Of a DNA stretch of 64,000 bases, positions 8,181 to 15,744 are shown piece after piece; the stretch's first letter is position 1, and each line of letters begins with the position of its first letter. The notes under the pieces were generated by a model. That model made no database searches. It was not told where the DNA came from and saw nothing but the letters and a program-made list of their open reading frames with translations. Location: contig NZ_JACHNH010000001.1 in assembly GCF_014205335.1 (NCBI RefSeq), positions 2,164,501-2,228,500 on the forward strand. Reading direction: 5' to 3'. The position numbers and the translations under genes were made by a program. This DNA comes from Amorphoplanes digitatis (GTDB lineage Bacteria > Actinomycetota > Actinomycetes > Mycobacteriales > Micromonosporaceae).

Positions 8181-8560
8181 AGCTGAAGCGCGCGTGGTCG
8201 CCCGTGCCACGGGCGACTCGTCTGCCAGGATGGAAGCGTGGGATGAGACAGAGCCGATCGCGGCGGATCTCTCGATCGACACTGGAGGCATCACCGCTGA
8301 GGTCGCGGCTGGTCTCGTCCATGACGCAGTGATACGCCGGTAGTCGACCGGGTGTCGCTACGGTCACTCCACGAAGAGTGACCTGCGGAAACGTGAAGTG
8401 ACACGTTGGTCCGCTGTCACTCGACCCCTTGGGGCCTCCATCGGTAGTGATGTCGCAGCGGCTTCGCTGGCGAGGCGGACGTGGAAGTACGAGGGATGAC
8501 CGACGCTTCTGGCCGCAACGTCTTTGGCTAGCACAGCTTCGCCTCCGATATCGTGATGCC

Positions 8561-10054
8561 GTGGCCAAGCTCACTGTCGAGGACGTCTTCAAGATCAATG
8601 GCGTACCAACTCACACTTTCGTCAAGCCGTCCGAGTTCAGCCGGCTCAAGGTTGCGTTACGCACACCGGGCCGCGGCGTAGTCGTGGAAGGCCCGTCAGG
8701 TATCGGAAAGTCAACGGCCGTTACGAAGGTTCTTGATGAGCTTGAAATTTCGGCAGATGTTGTGAAGCTGAGCGCCCGGATCCCGGCTGAGGTCGAGTAC
8801 ATCGAGCTATTGCCTGAGCTTGGTGACTTCGGCACTGTGGTCGTTGACGACTTTCACCGCCTTGAAGACGCAACGAAAGCGCGCCTTGCGGACCTGTTGA
8901 AGGTGACGGCGGATCAAGAGGATCCGAAACGCAAGTTGGTCATCATCGGCATCAATGATGCAGGGAAGGCTCTAATTAGGTCGTCGCCCGATCTGTCGAA
9001 TAGGATCGACGTCGTAAAGTTTGAGATCGAACCCGATGCGAAGATCAGTGAACTGGTCGCAGCGGGTGAGCGCGCATTCAATGTCAAGATCTCGGCAAGT
9101 GAACACGTGGTGGAGAAGGCTCGCGGCAGTTTCTATCTCGCGCAACTCCTTTGCATGGATGCATGTGTGTCAGCGGGGGTTACGGAAAAACCCGACGACG
9201 AGGTGACTGTAACTACATCCTTTTCGGCGATCCAGCGCAGGGTAGTTGAACGGCAAAAAGACCGGTTCGGTGAGGCTGTGCGAGCTTTTGCGCGAGGTAC
9301 GAAGTTCCGTCCCGGTGGCAGGGCCCCATACCTCCACATTCTCAAATGGCTTTCGGAATCGGATTCGTGGGGTATTTCCATCCCGGATGAAATGAGGAAA
9401 CACCCGACGGAGAAAGCGAGCGTTGGCGTCGTCCTGGAAGCGGGCTACTTGGAGAATCTAACTAACAAGGAAAATATCTCTAAGATACTCCACTTTGACC
9501 CGGATACGAGAGTGCTGGCCATTGAGAATCCAATGCTTATCTTCTACCTACGCAACGTCTCATGGCCGGAATTTGTGCGGGAAGTCGGGTTTACCAAGGT
9601 TGACTATGCGGAAACGTACGACTTTGCGTTGTCGTTCGCTGGCGAAGACCGCTCATACGCAGAGCATTTGAGGAACGCTTTGGAGGACAACGGTCACACC
9701 GTGTTCTATGACTATGCTGAGCAGCATCGGTTTCTCGGACAGGATATTGAGGCATACATGGGGCCAATTTATGCGTCCGACTCGCGTTGCGTTGTAGTGG
9801 TGCTCGGGGAAATGTATGGGAAGAAGCGATGGACACTCTTTGAGACAAGTCAGTACAAGACCCGTATCGATGCCGGAGAAGTTGTTCCAATCTGGTCGAC
9901 TAACGTGGCTCCGTCGCCCTTCGACGAGATGCATGGTCGTGGTTTCCTTAACTTCGATCCGATAGGTGATTTGCTTCAACAGGCCACTTCTCATGCCGAG
10001 GTGCTCTCACGTATGATTGCAGATCGTGTAAGTGGCAGTTCGGTGGCGTCGTAA
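8561..10054 (+). CDS. AAA/STAND-like ATPase fused to C-terminal TIR domain
   Basis: A 497-residue fusion. Residues about 20-340 are a P-loop ATPase: Walker A EGPSGIGKST (43-52), Walker B GTVVVDDFH (91-99), a sensor-like KLVIIGIND (125-133), then a helical lid. Residues about 352-475 are a TIR domain (YDFALSFAGEDRSYAEHL, VFYDYAEQ, CVVVVLGEMYGKKRWTLFE) with Glu428 as the probable NADase catalytic residue. Such ATPase-TIR proteins are typical anti-phage sensors that deplete NAD. GTG 8561 is chosen over TTG 8429 because the upstream 44 residues are Arg-rich and unconserved-looking; neither start has a clear ribosome-binding site. The stop abuts the next gene's ATG. Confidence 0.85.
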   Translation: MAKLTVEDVFKINGVPTHTFVKPSEFSRLKVALRTPGRGVVVEGPSGIGKSTAVTKVLDELEISADVVKLSARIPAEVEYIELLPELGDFGTVVVDDFHRLEDATKARLADLLKVTADQEDPKRKLVIIGINDAGKALIRSSPDLSNRIDVVKFEIEPDAKISELVAAGERAFNVKISASEHVVEKARGSFYLAQLLCMDACVSAGVTEKPDDEVTVTTSFSAIQRRVVERQKDRFGEAVRAFARGTKFRPGGRAPYLHILKWLSESDSWGISIPDEMRKHPTEKASVGVVLEAGYLENLTNKENISKILHFDPDTRVLAIENPMLIFYLRNVSWPEFVREVGFTKVDYAETYDFALSFAGEDRSYAEHLRNALEDNGHTVFYDYAEQHRFLGQDIEAYMGPIYASDSRCVVVVLGEMYGKKRWTLFETSQYKTRIDAGEVVPIWSTNVAPSPFDEMHGRGFLNFDPIGDLLQQATSHAEVLSRMIADRVSGSSVAS

Positions 10055-10489
10055 ATGGTCGATGTGATCGACGCAAAGATTAAACATCTTGAAGCCATCC
10101 AATCCGTGGTTAACCGCTTAGCGCAAAATTCATTCACAGTCAGAGGGTGGTCCGTCACGCTCGTGACGGCGGTGTTGGCGGCTGCGGCAGTAAAGCCCGG
10201 TTCGCAGCAGCCCCTGATTGCGTTAGCGTTGATCCCGGCATGGGCATTCTGGGCACTGGATGCCTACTATCTACGTCAAGAGCGACTATTCAGGGCTTTG
10301 TATCGATCGGTCGGGGCCAGCGCGCGTCGAGAGCCAGAAGAAGGTGACGTGCCGTTGTTCGACATGTCAGTATCCGTCTTTCACCAGGACGTTCCAAAAT
10401 TCGGTCGGATGCTTGTCGTGCCCAGTGTCGCCCTTATCCCGTCCACATTGACCGTATTGGTTACTGCACTAGGCGCTTTAACGCTCTGA
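10055..10489 (+). CDS. Membrane protein paired with AAA-TIR gene
   Basis: A 144-residue protein starting on the base after the AAA-TIR stop codon. It has an amphipathic N-terminus (KIKHLEAIQSVVNRLAQNSF), then RGWSVTLV leading into predicted membrane segments at about 32-50, 54-72 and 119-141, with a charged cytosolic loop (EEGDVPLFDMSV) between the second and third. The N-terminal pattern is one I recall in small membrane proteins near bacterial TIR genes. Head-to-tail spacing implies joint expression. A role as effector, anchor or regulator for the TIR protein is inference; no enzyme motif is seen. Confidence 0.75.
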   Translation: MVDVIDAKIKHLEAIQSVVNRLAQNSFTVRGWSVTLVTAVLAAAAVKPGSQQPLIALALIPAWAFWALDAYYLRQERLFRALYRSVGASARREPEEGDVPLFDMSVSVFHQDVPKFGRMLVVPSVALIPSTLTVLVTALGALTL

Positions 10490-10692
10490 CTGCACCTGGC
10501 AGTTTCGCACCTTTGGCATCGACGCCCCTGCATCGATGTGCGTTCGCGGCGGCCGAGCAGACAGTCGAGGTGCCTGCGAGTGGCCTCGACCGTCGTTACC
10601 CCTGAGGGATCGCAACCTGCTGGAATGTGCCGGCGACCCCGGCTACACGTCAACGAGATGGCTCGCGGGTCCGCAGTGACTACGATGTGGTC

Positions 10693-11433
10693 ATGAGTAG
10701 ATGTACGGCCCCGGTCGAGGGCCATCGGACCTCCAGCGGAGCCGCGGCGTGCCCTGCGTGCCGTGGCCGACGCCGTGGGTACTCACCGCCCCGGCCCTCC
10801 TACCCGCAGCCGGGTTACACGCCGCGGAGCAGCAGCGGGGGCAACGCGAGCGGTGGGGGCGGGTCCGTTAGCGGCAGAACGCGGCCGCATTGGTCGCCGA
10901 GCACCTCGTCCGTGATTTACACGCCTGGCGAGGTGCGGGCGCTGACTCCCGTTCGCCGCACCGTCGAGTTGCGCGCGCGTCAGGAGCCAGACCTTTGCGA
11001 CGTCTTCCTCTGCCACGCGTGGGATGACCGGCGCGGTGCTGCTAAGGAGTTGCACGACCTCCTGGTAGCAGAGGGCGTGTCGGTCTGGTTCAGCGAGAAG
11101 GACATTGTGCTCGGCCTGCCGTTCATGCGGGAAATCGACAGAGGCCTAGCAAAGTCGCGTACGGGCCTCGTCCTGGTCACCCCGGCGCTACTAAAACGCG
11201 TCGACAGCGGTGGCGTCTCTGACAAGGAGCTCTCAGAGCTTCTTGCACGTGACCTGCTGATTCCCGTCATGCACGAGACGACCTACGCGGAGCTCCGGAA
11301 GATTAGCCCCCTACTTGCCTCCAGAAACGGGCTGAACTCGGCGGATGACTCGATGGCTGACATTGCCATCAAGATCGCCGAGCTGGTCGCCGTTGAAGAC
11401 GACCTGACCGCGTCGCTCACCTCGACGAGTTAG
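10693..11433 (+). CDS. TIR-domain protein with N-terminal zinc knuckle
   Basis: A 246-residue protein. The start at 10693 gives MSRCTAPVEGH, with Cys4, His11, Cys20 and Cys23 forming a probable zinc knuckle. Residues about 30-75 are a low-complexity linker rich in Ser, Gly, Pro and Tyr. The TIR domain spans about 103-235: LCDVFLCHAWDDRRGAAKEL, VSVWFSEKDI, LVLVTPALLKR and DKELSELLARDLLIPVMH, where Glu179 is the candidate catalytic residue. It is the second TIR gene in 3 kb and is separated by 200 bp from the AAA-TIR/membrane pair, so it may be a separate unit. Anti-phage NADase or signalling activity is inferred from family. Confidence 0.82.
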   Translation: MSRCTAPVEGHRTSSGAAACPACRGRRRGYSPPRPSYPQPGYTPRSSSGGNASGGGGSVSGRTRPHWSPSTSSVIYTPGEVRALTPVRRTVELRARQEPDLCDVFLCHAWDDRRGAAKELHDLLVAEGVSVWFSEKDIVLGLPFMREIDRGLAKSRTGLVLVTPALLKRVDSGGVSDKELSELLARDLLIPVMHETTYAELRKISPLLASRNGLNSADDSMADIAIKIAELVAVEDDLTASLTSTS

Positions 11434-11452
11434 GCGTCCGCCTGCGTGCCAT

Positions 11453-11692
11453 GGCGGGGACTATCTGGGGACCACACGGTATGCACGCCGATGCGCGGAC
11501 CCGCACACTTGACATCTGCGTGAACGCTGCGCATCGCGCTTGACGTGCGGAAACACCAACATCAACGGCCTGGGGGTCGTGCGGTCTAACGAGGAGTTCT
11601 GTACGCCAGTTAAGGCGGCCCTACGGGCCGCGCGCCCGCCACTCCTTGTCGGCCGACCGCGCCTTGCCGCTCCGCGTTCGGCGCGGACCGGC
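11453..11692 (+). repeat. Att-proximal repeat, copy B
   Basis: It combines the GGGGACTATCTGGGGACCAC pair, CGGTATGCA, CACACTTGACA and CGCTTGACGTGCGGAAACAC shared with copy C, and the downstream GTACGCCAGTTAAGGCGGCC and GGCCGACCGCGCCTTGCCG shared with copy A. The internal CTTGACATCTGCG and CTTGACGTGCGG are imperfect direct repeats, plausible recombinase arm sites. Position is just after the second TIR gene. Confidence 0.75.
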
Positions 11693-12152
11693 AGCCCTCG
11701 CCGCGAAGGACGACGGACACGTCGAACCCGGGCGCCCCAACGACAGGGGACCCGGGGATGCAGCCGACGGACTTACAGTGACAGTCTCGAACATCGGAGC
11801 AACCTCTTACCCTGGCGCACGGCCGTAGTGCCCGAAACCGCCCGCACCTGCCCGAAGCCGGGAGTGAAGACAACTTTCTTGACCGGAGCAGGTGAGAGCT
11901 CGCGTCCGCATTGTCTAACGGACCCCGCCAGCACGTCGTTACCACCGCTGGCGAACCAGGTCATCGCTAGACCGCACGACCCCAGGCGGACGGTCAATGG
12001 TCCCCACAACGGCCCATCAGCCAGCCCCAGGGGCATGGAAGCTCCCTGACCGACTACGCGGGGGCGGGGGAACCTCGCCCCACCGTTCCACACCATTGCC
12101 CAGCCCTCCGTGTCCTTAATGCGATGTCGTAGTGGCGTTAGACTCGCCGGTC
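11693..12152. other. Intergenic stretch, no supported gene
   Basis: Short open frames here have no ribosome-binding sites, family motifs or consistent codon use. A G-rich/C-rich hairpin (GGGGGCGGGGGAACCTCGCCCC, about 12059-12081) lies before the DHFR-like gene. Confidence 0.5.
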
Positions 12153-12710
12153 ATGGGACTGCTCATCTTCAGCCTCAATCTCACCCTGGACGGTTGTGTC
12201 GACCACCGGGAGGGGATCGCCGACGACGAGACGCACGCGTTCTTCACCCGGCTTATGGACGAGGGCGGGGCGATGCTGTGGGGTCGCGTCACCTACGAGA
12301 TGATGGAGAGCTATTGGCCGGCCGTCGCCCGCGGCGATGAGGAGGCGCCGTCGGCCATGCGCGAGTGGGCGGTCAAGCTGGAGGGCAAGCCCAAGTACGT
12401 GGTGTCGTCGACGCGCAAGGACTTCCCGTGGGCCAACAGCCACCACGTCGCCGGCGATCTGCGTGAGGGCGTGCAGAAGCTCAAGGACGCGACGCCGGCC
12501 GGGGTCCTGCTCGGAAGCGGCAAGCTCGGGACCGAGCTCGACCGGCTGGACCTGATCGACGAGTACAAGCTGCTCGTCCATCCCAGGATCGCCGGCCACG
12601 GCCCGACGCTGTACCAGGGCGGGCTGCCCGGCACGCGCCGGCTCGAGCTGCTCTCGGCGGAGCCGCTCCGCAACGGCGCGGTGGCCATGCACTACCGCCG
12701 CGCGGGCTGA
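12153..12710 (+). CDS. Dihydrofolate reductase-like (RibD C-terminal) protein
   Basis: A 185-residue protein beginning MGLLIFSLNLTLDGCVD, the typical opening of the RibD-C/DHFR-like family, with MLWGRVTYEMMESYW, KYVVSST and a LGSGKLGTELDRLDLIDEY segment near the nicotinamide-binding site, ending in a strand with AMHYRR. These proteins are NADPH-dependent reductases of mostly unknown substrate, often found alone. ATG 12153 follows TAGACT closely without a ribosome-binding site, so leaderless translation is possible. It does not look like a defence gene and may be passenger DNA between repeat B and repeat C. Confidence 0.8.
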   Translation: MGLLIFSLNLTLDGCVDHREGIADDETHAFFTRLMDEGGAMLWGRVTYEMMESYWPAVARGDEEAPSAMREWAVKLEGKPKYVVSSTRKDFPWANSHHVAGDLREGVQKLKDATPAGVLLGSGKLGTELDRLDLIDEYKLLVHPRIAGHGPTLYQGGLPGTRRLELLSAEPLRNGAVAMHYRRAG

Positions 12711-12778
12711 ATCACAGAAGTCCATCGCCGCCCGTGTAAGTTGTGGTCCGCATTCGCCCCGTCAGGAGGGGAATTCCC

Positions 12779-13354
12779 GTGGACTCGGACCTGTCGTTCT
12801 GGCTTGGACTCGCTCTGGCGGTACCTATCGGCGTCGGTGTCAACTTGGCGACCCCGGCGATCGGGCGCCTTCTCGGAAAGTCCAGCGAGCGGCTTCGCCG
12901 GCGGGCCGAACGAGGCCGGGCAGATGAGCAGTTGGTCGTCGACTGGCTCGCCGACAACCGGGACGCCTTCCTGTACTTCGAAGGGCGATATCGCTCAGCC
13001 GAACTGCTTCGGTCTCTATCCGCCGCGATGTCCTGTCTACTCGCCGTCGTACTGATTTTCCTGTATGGCGAGGACCTGGGCCCAGGGCTGTTCATGGCGC
13101 TCTTCGCAGTGTCGTTCGTCGTCTTTGAGCTGCTTGCCAACCGCCACCACGGGAAGATCAAGGAGCAGGTCTTGCTCCGCATGGGCTGGCCGAACGCGAT
13201 CTTCGTAGCGACTGAGGTGGCCGCAAAGCAGCTGCGAAGCATGAGCAGTACCCCTGTCGCAGGTGGACCACCGAGCGCTGCCGCAGCGCCCAATAGCCGC
13301 CCGCACCTCGCCGCGAGCACGGACGACATCCGCGGGCGCAAACCCCACGACTAA
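12779..13354 (+). CDS. Unknown membrane protein
   Basis: A 191-residue protein. GTG 12779 is chosen because AGGAGGGG lies about seven bases upstream. Predicted membrane segments are at about 5-25, 83-101 and 104-120. Between them is a basic cytosolic stretch (SSERLRRRAERGRADEQLVV) with an acidic helix, and the C-terminus is a Pro/Ala-rich tail. No family is recognised. It is followed after 61 bases by another membrane protein in the same direction. Membership of the element cargo is inferred from its place between repeats B and C. Confidence 0.65.
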   Translation: MDSDLSFWLGLALAVPIGVGVNLATPAIGRLLGKSSERLRRRAERGRADEQLVVDWLADNRDAFLYFEGRYRSAELLRSLSAAMSCLLAVVLIFLYGEDLGPGLFMALFAVSFVVFELLANRHHGKIKEQVLLRMGWPNAIFVATEVAAKQLRSMSSTPVAGGPPSAAAAPNSRPHLAASTDDIRGRKPHD

Positions 13355-13415
13355 GCGCAGCCACCGCCTGCAGGCTTGGCTGTGTTGGGTTGCTTGCAGC
13401 GCACATAATCATGAC

Positions 13416-14087
13416 ATGACGCCACGTCCCGCGGAGTCCCCTGAAAGTGAATACAATTCAACTCTTGAAGATCGCGTAGAAGCCTTTGTCGAATCCCCTG
13501 AGGCTACTGACGAGTTACTGCGCGAATACCTGACACAACTTTTGTCGGTATGGCGGACGATAGTTGGACGGATGGGGCGGAACACATTTGCTGCTACCGC
13601 AGCGGCCTTGCTTTTCGAGTTTTTGTCGTTGAACACTTTGAATGAGATTGAGTTGTTCGGCATTAAGTTGGCAAAGCCGACTGCTCTTCAATTTGGGGCG
13701 CCGATTCTTATATCATACTGCTTTTTACGCTTTGCCACCGTGTACATCGATTACGAGAATTGCCGTCGCACGTATTCAAGAATCGTAATGAAACGGTTTC
13801 CGATAATGTACGCCAACGATTTAGAGGTTACGATCTCGCCCCAGGGTGGACTTCTTCTGACCAATGTTCCATATCATCATTTGGAAAAAGCATGGCTGCT
13901 CAAGTTTGCGGAGAGTGTGCAAAATCGGCTATTCGATTTCGCTTTTGCGACCGTTGTGCTCTATGAAGCGGCGCGCCTTGCGTTGACCTACGGATGGGAC
14001 AATGCATTCGTATGGATTTCTGCTGCCCTTTCTGTGCTATTTCTGCTTGTTGCCTACGGAATTAGGTTCACCGCAGAATTGAAATGA
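13416..14087 (+). CDS. Unknown low-GC membrane protein
   Basis: A 223-residue protein started at ATG 13416 (MTPRPAESPESEY); upstream codons in frame look non-coding. It has hydrophobic segments at about 53-72, 85-105 and two near the C-terminus (about 165-185 and 195-215), with a soluble middle holding RTYSRIVMKRFPIMYANDLE and a LLLTNVPYHHLEKAW stretch. Codon use (many ATT, TTT, TAT, GAT) is clearly more AT-rich than the neighbours, a sign of recent transfer. No family is recognised. It is the last gene before repeat C and att1. Confidence 0.65.
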   Translation: MTPRPAESPESEYNSTLEDRVEAFVESPEATDELLREYLTQLLSVWRTIVGRMGRNTFAATAAALLFEFLSLNTLNEIELFGIKLAKPTALQFGAPILISYCFLRFATVYIDYENCRRTYSRIVMKRFPIMYANDLEVTISPQGGLLLTNVPYHHLEKAWLLKFAESVQNRLFDFAFATVVLYEAARLALTYGWDNAFVWISAALSVLFLLVAYGIRFTAELK

Positions 14088-14175
14088 TAGTGGAAGGGGG
14101 GCGATACCTCCTCCATGAAGGCGTAGTAAATGACACCTTGGGTACGCGACGGATCACCCCTAGTTGCGACCAGTG

Positions 14176-14291
14176 CCGGGGACCGAGTGGGGACCGCACG
14201 GTATGCATGCCTGTGCGTGGACCTCCACACTTGACACCCGTGGCGAACGCTGCGCATCGCGCTTGACGTGCGGAAACGCCAACCTCAACGG
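14176..14291 (+). repeat. Att-proximal repeat, copy C
   Basis: It begins with the GGGGACCGAGTGGGGACCGC pair, followed by CGGTATGCA, CACACTTGACA, and CGCGCTTGACGTGCGGAAAC, and runs directly into the tRNA-like core att1. This is the only one of the four copies joined to an intact core, so it probably shows the native arrangement. Confidence 0.8.
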
Positions 14292-14336
14292 GCTGGGGGT
14301 CAAGGGGTCGCAGGTTCAAATCCTGTCAGCCCGACA
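14292..14336 (+). repeat. att1: 45-bp tRNA 3'-end fragment (tRNA-Pro-like)
   Basis: Identical over 45 bases to 27109-27153. It reads as the 3' part of a tRNA: an anticodon-loop-like CTGGGGG, TCAAG, a variable loop, then GCAGGTTCAAATCCTGT as the T arm and CAGCCCGA as the acceptor strand. A GGG anticodon and G72-A73 fit tRNA-Pro. The 5' half is absent upstream. This is the attachment core expected for a tyrosine integrase, whose gene starts 105 bases downstream. Confidence 0.88.
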
Positions 14337-14339
14337 GCG

Positions 14340-14372
14340 AGAGGGTCTCTGCAGGTCAGAGGCCCTCTTTTG
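14340..14372 (+). terminator. Hairpin after att1, tRNA-type terminator
   Basis: AGAGGGTCTCTG and CAGAGGCCCTCT form a stem followed by TTTT. The equivalent place after att2 has a different stem of the same form, so each element carries its own terminator to replace that of the tRNA it enters. Confidence 0.75.
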
Positions 14373-14415
14373 CGATCTTGGAACGTTCTGCCGGGTCGAG
14401 CACGCCGCTTGTAGA

Positions 14416-14429
14416 CCCCTTGACTCGGC
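14416..14429 (+). repeat. Integrase arm-site-like repeat
   Basis: CCCCTTGACTCGGC between att1 and the integrase gene. The core CCCTTGACTCGGC recurs twice between att2 and the second integrase (27231-27245 and 27313-27327), the place expected for arm-type binding sites. Confidence 0.6.
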
Positions 14430-14441
14430 AGGTGACCAGAC

Positions 14442-15401
14442 ATGCCCCTGTTCAAACTCAACTCCCTGTGCGAAGGCCTCGAGGGCGGTGACTGGGCCGG
14501 CTTCCTGCGCGACTGGGACCGGACCCTGCGCGCCGCGAACCGCCCGGAGACGACCCGCTACAACTATCTCCTCGCCGTCGCCCAGCTGGCCCGCTACCTG
14601 TGCTCCGAAGAATCCGAGTACGCCGGCTCCGGTGCCGCCCTCGACCCGACCGCGGTGAAGAAACGGCATGTCGAGGTATTCCAGGCATGGATGATCGAGA
14701 CCCGTTCCGCGTCCACTGCGCTGAACAAGCACAAGAGCCTGCAGCAGTTCTTCAAGTGGCTGGTCGAAGAGGAGGACCTGGAGCGTTCGCCGCTGGATCG
14801 AGTGCGGCAGCCGAAGACCGAGCAGCGGCTCATCCCGATCCTCGGCGATGACGACACCGCGAAGATCTTGGCGACGTGCAAGGGCAAGGACTTCCTGTCG
14901 CTGCGCGACGCGGCGATCATCCGAGTCTTCTACAACACCGGCGCCCGCCTGTCGGAGGTCGCCGGTCTGGAGCTCGACGACGCGGACCTCAACAACGACT
15001 CGCTGCTCTTCCACGGCAAGGGCATGAAGGACCGCCGGGTCCGCTTCGGTCCGCGGACCGGCCGCGCGCTGAGTAAGTACCTGCGGTTACGAGCCCGCCG
15101 GCGGGCCGCGGGTTTGCCGGCGTTGTGGCTGCCCGAGAAGGGCGAGACGCCGCTTGCCTCGAACGGCATCAAGATCATGCTGCGGCGCCGGGGCGAGGCC
15201 GCCGGCGTGGCCAACGTCCATGCGCACCGGTGGCGGCACAACTTCGCGCACGAGTGGAAGCTGGCCGGCGGCGACACAGGCGACTTGATGATGGTGCTCG
15301 GCTGGGCGTCCGACGACATGCCCCGCAGGTACGGGGCGAGCGCGGCGGCGGAGCGGGCGCAGCAGATGCATGCGCGGCTGCGTATCGGCGAACGAGTCTG
15401 A
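14442..15401 (+). CDS. Tyrosine site-specific integrase
   Basis: A 319-residue tyrosine recombinase with an N-terminal SAM-like DNA-binding half (about 15-110) and a C-terminal catalytic half. The active-site set is complete: Arg169 (TGARLSE), Lys193 (HGKGMKD), His262-Arg265 (HRWRH), Trp288 (LGWAS) and Tyr297 (MPRRYG). AGGTGA stands before the ATG. It begins 105 bases from att1 and reads away from it, as integrases do at the tRNA-proximal end, so it should drive integration of the element ending at att2. The next gene follows after 22 bases. The related integrase at 27481 shares its architecture. Confidence 0.92.
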   Translation: MPLFKLNSLCEGLEGGDWAGFLRDWDRTLRAANRPETTRYNYLLAVAQLARYLCSEESEYAGSGAALDPTAVKKRHVEVFQAWMIETRSASTALNKHKSLQQFFKWLVEEEDLERSPLDRVRQPKTEQRLIPILGDDDTAKILATCKGKDFLSLRDAAIIRVFYNTGARLSEVAGLELDDADLNNDSLLFHGKGMKDRRVRFGPRTGRALSKYLRLRARRRAAGLPALWLPEKGETPLASNGIKIMLRRRGEAAGVANVHAHRWRHNFAHEWKLAGGDTGDLMMVLGWASDDMPRRYGASAAAERAQQMHARLRIGERV

Positions 15402-15423
15402 GCAGCAGGAGGAGGTGACCGGG

Positions 15424-15744
15424 ATGGCGCTGAACCCGCGGCAGCGGACGCGCAAGGCGCGGATCGCGGCGCACGCGTCGTGGGCGAACACCGCGGATCG
15501 GCAAGGCCGCACCGCGCAGGCGACGGCGTCGTTCCTGGCACGCTTCGAGAAGCAAGTGGACCCGCTCGGCGTCCTGGAGCCCGAGGTTCGAGCGAAGATG
15601 GCAGAGCATGCGCGGCGGGCTTACATGCTGCAACTTGCGGAGCGATCTGCGAAAGCGCGTAGCAGAGCGAAGGCGGGTGAGGCGGGAGGCCGTTCTTCTC
15701 GACGAGACGAGGGAAGTGAGTCATGGAACGTCAGCGGGCGCTAG
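15424..15744 (+). CDS. Conserved small basic protein downstream of integrase
   Basis: A 106-residue protein. ATG 15424 is set by AGGAGGTGACC upstream rather than an earlier in-frame ATG inside the integrase end. It opens MALNPRQRTRKARIAAHASW, continues ADRQGRTAQATASFLARFEK and has a Lys/Arg/Ala-rich tail. I recall similar short proteins in many actinomycete genomes, often near mobile genes, without known function. Its last 22 bases overlap the nucleotidyltransferase start, so the two are translated together. DNA binding is plausible from charge but not shown. Confidence 0.7.
   Translation: MALNPRQRTRKARIAAHASWANTADRQGRTAQATASFLARFEKQVDPLGVLEPEVRAKMAEHARRAYMLQLAERSAKARSRAKAGEAGGRSSRRDEGSESWNVSGR

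Noticed and set aside
8561..11433. Thoeris system
   Set aside because: TIR genes are present, but no SIR2-type ThsA or SLOG/SMODS-associated partner is seen; the partner is a small membrane protein.
14292..14336. A complete tRNA gene at att1 or att2
   Set aside because: Only the anticodon-loop-like to acceptor 3' part is present; the upstream bases cannot form the D arm, anticodon stem or acceptor 5' strand.
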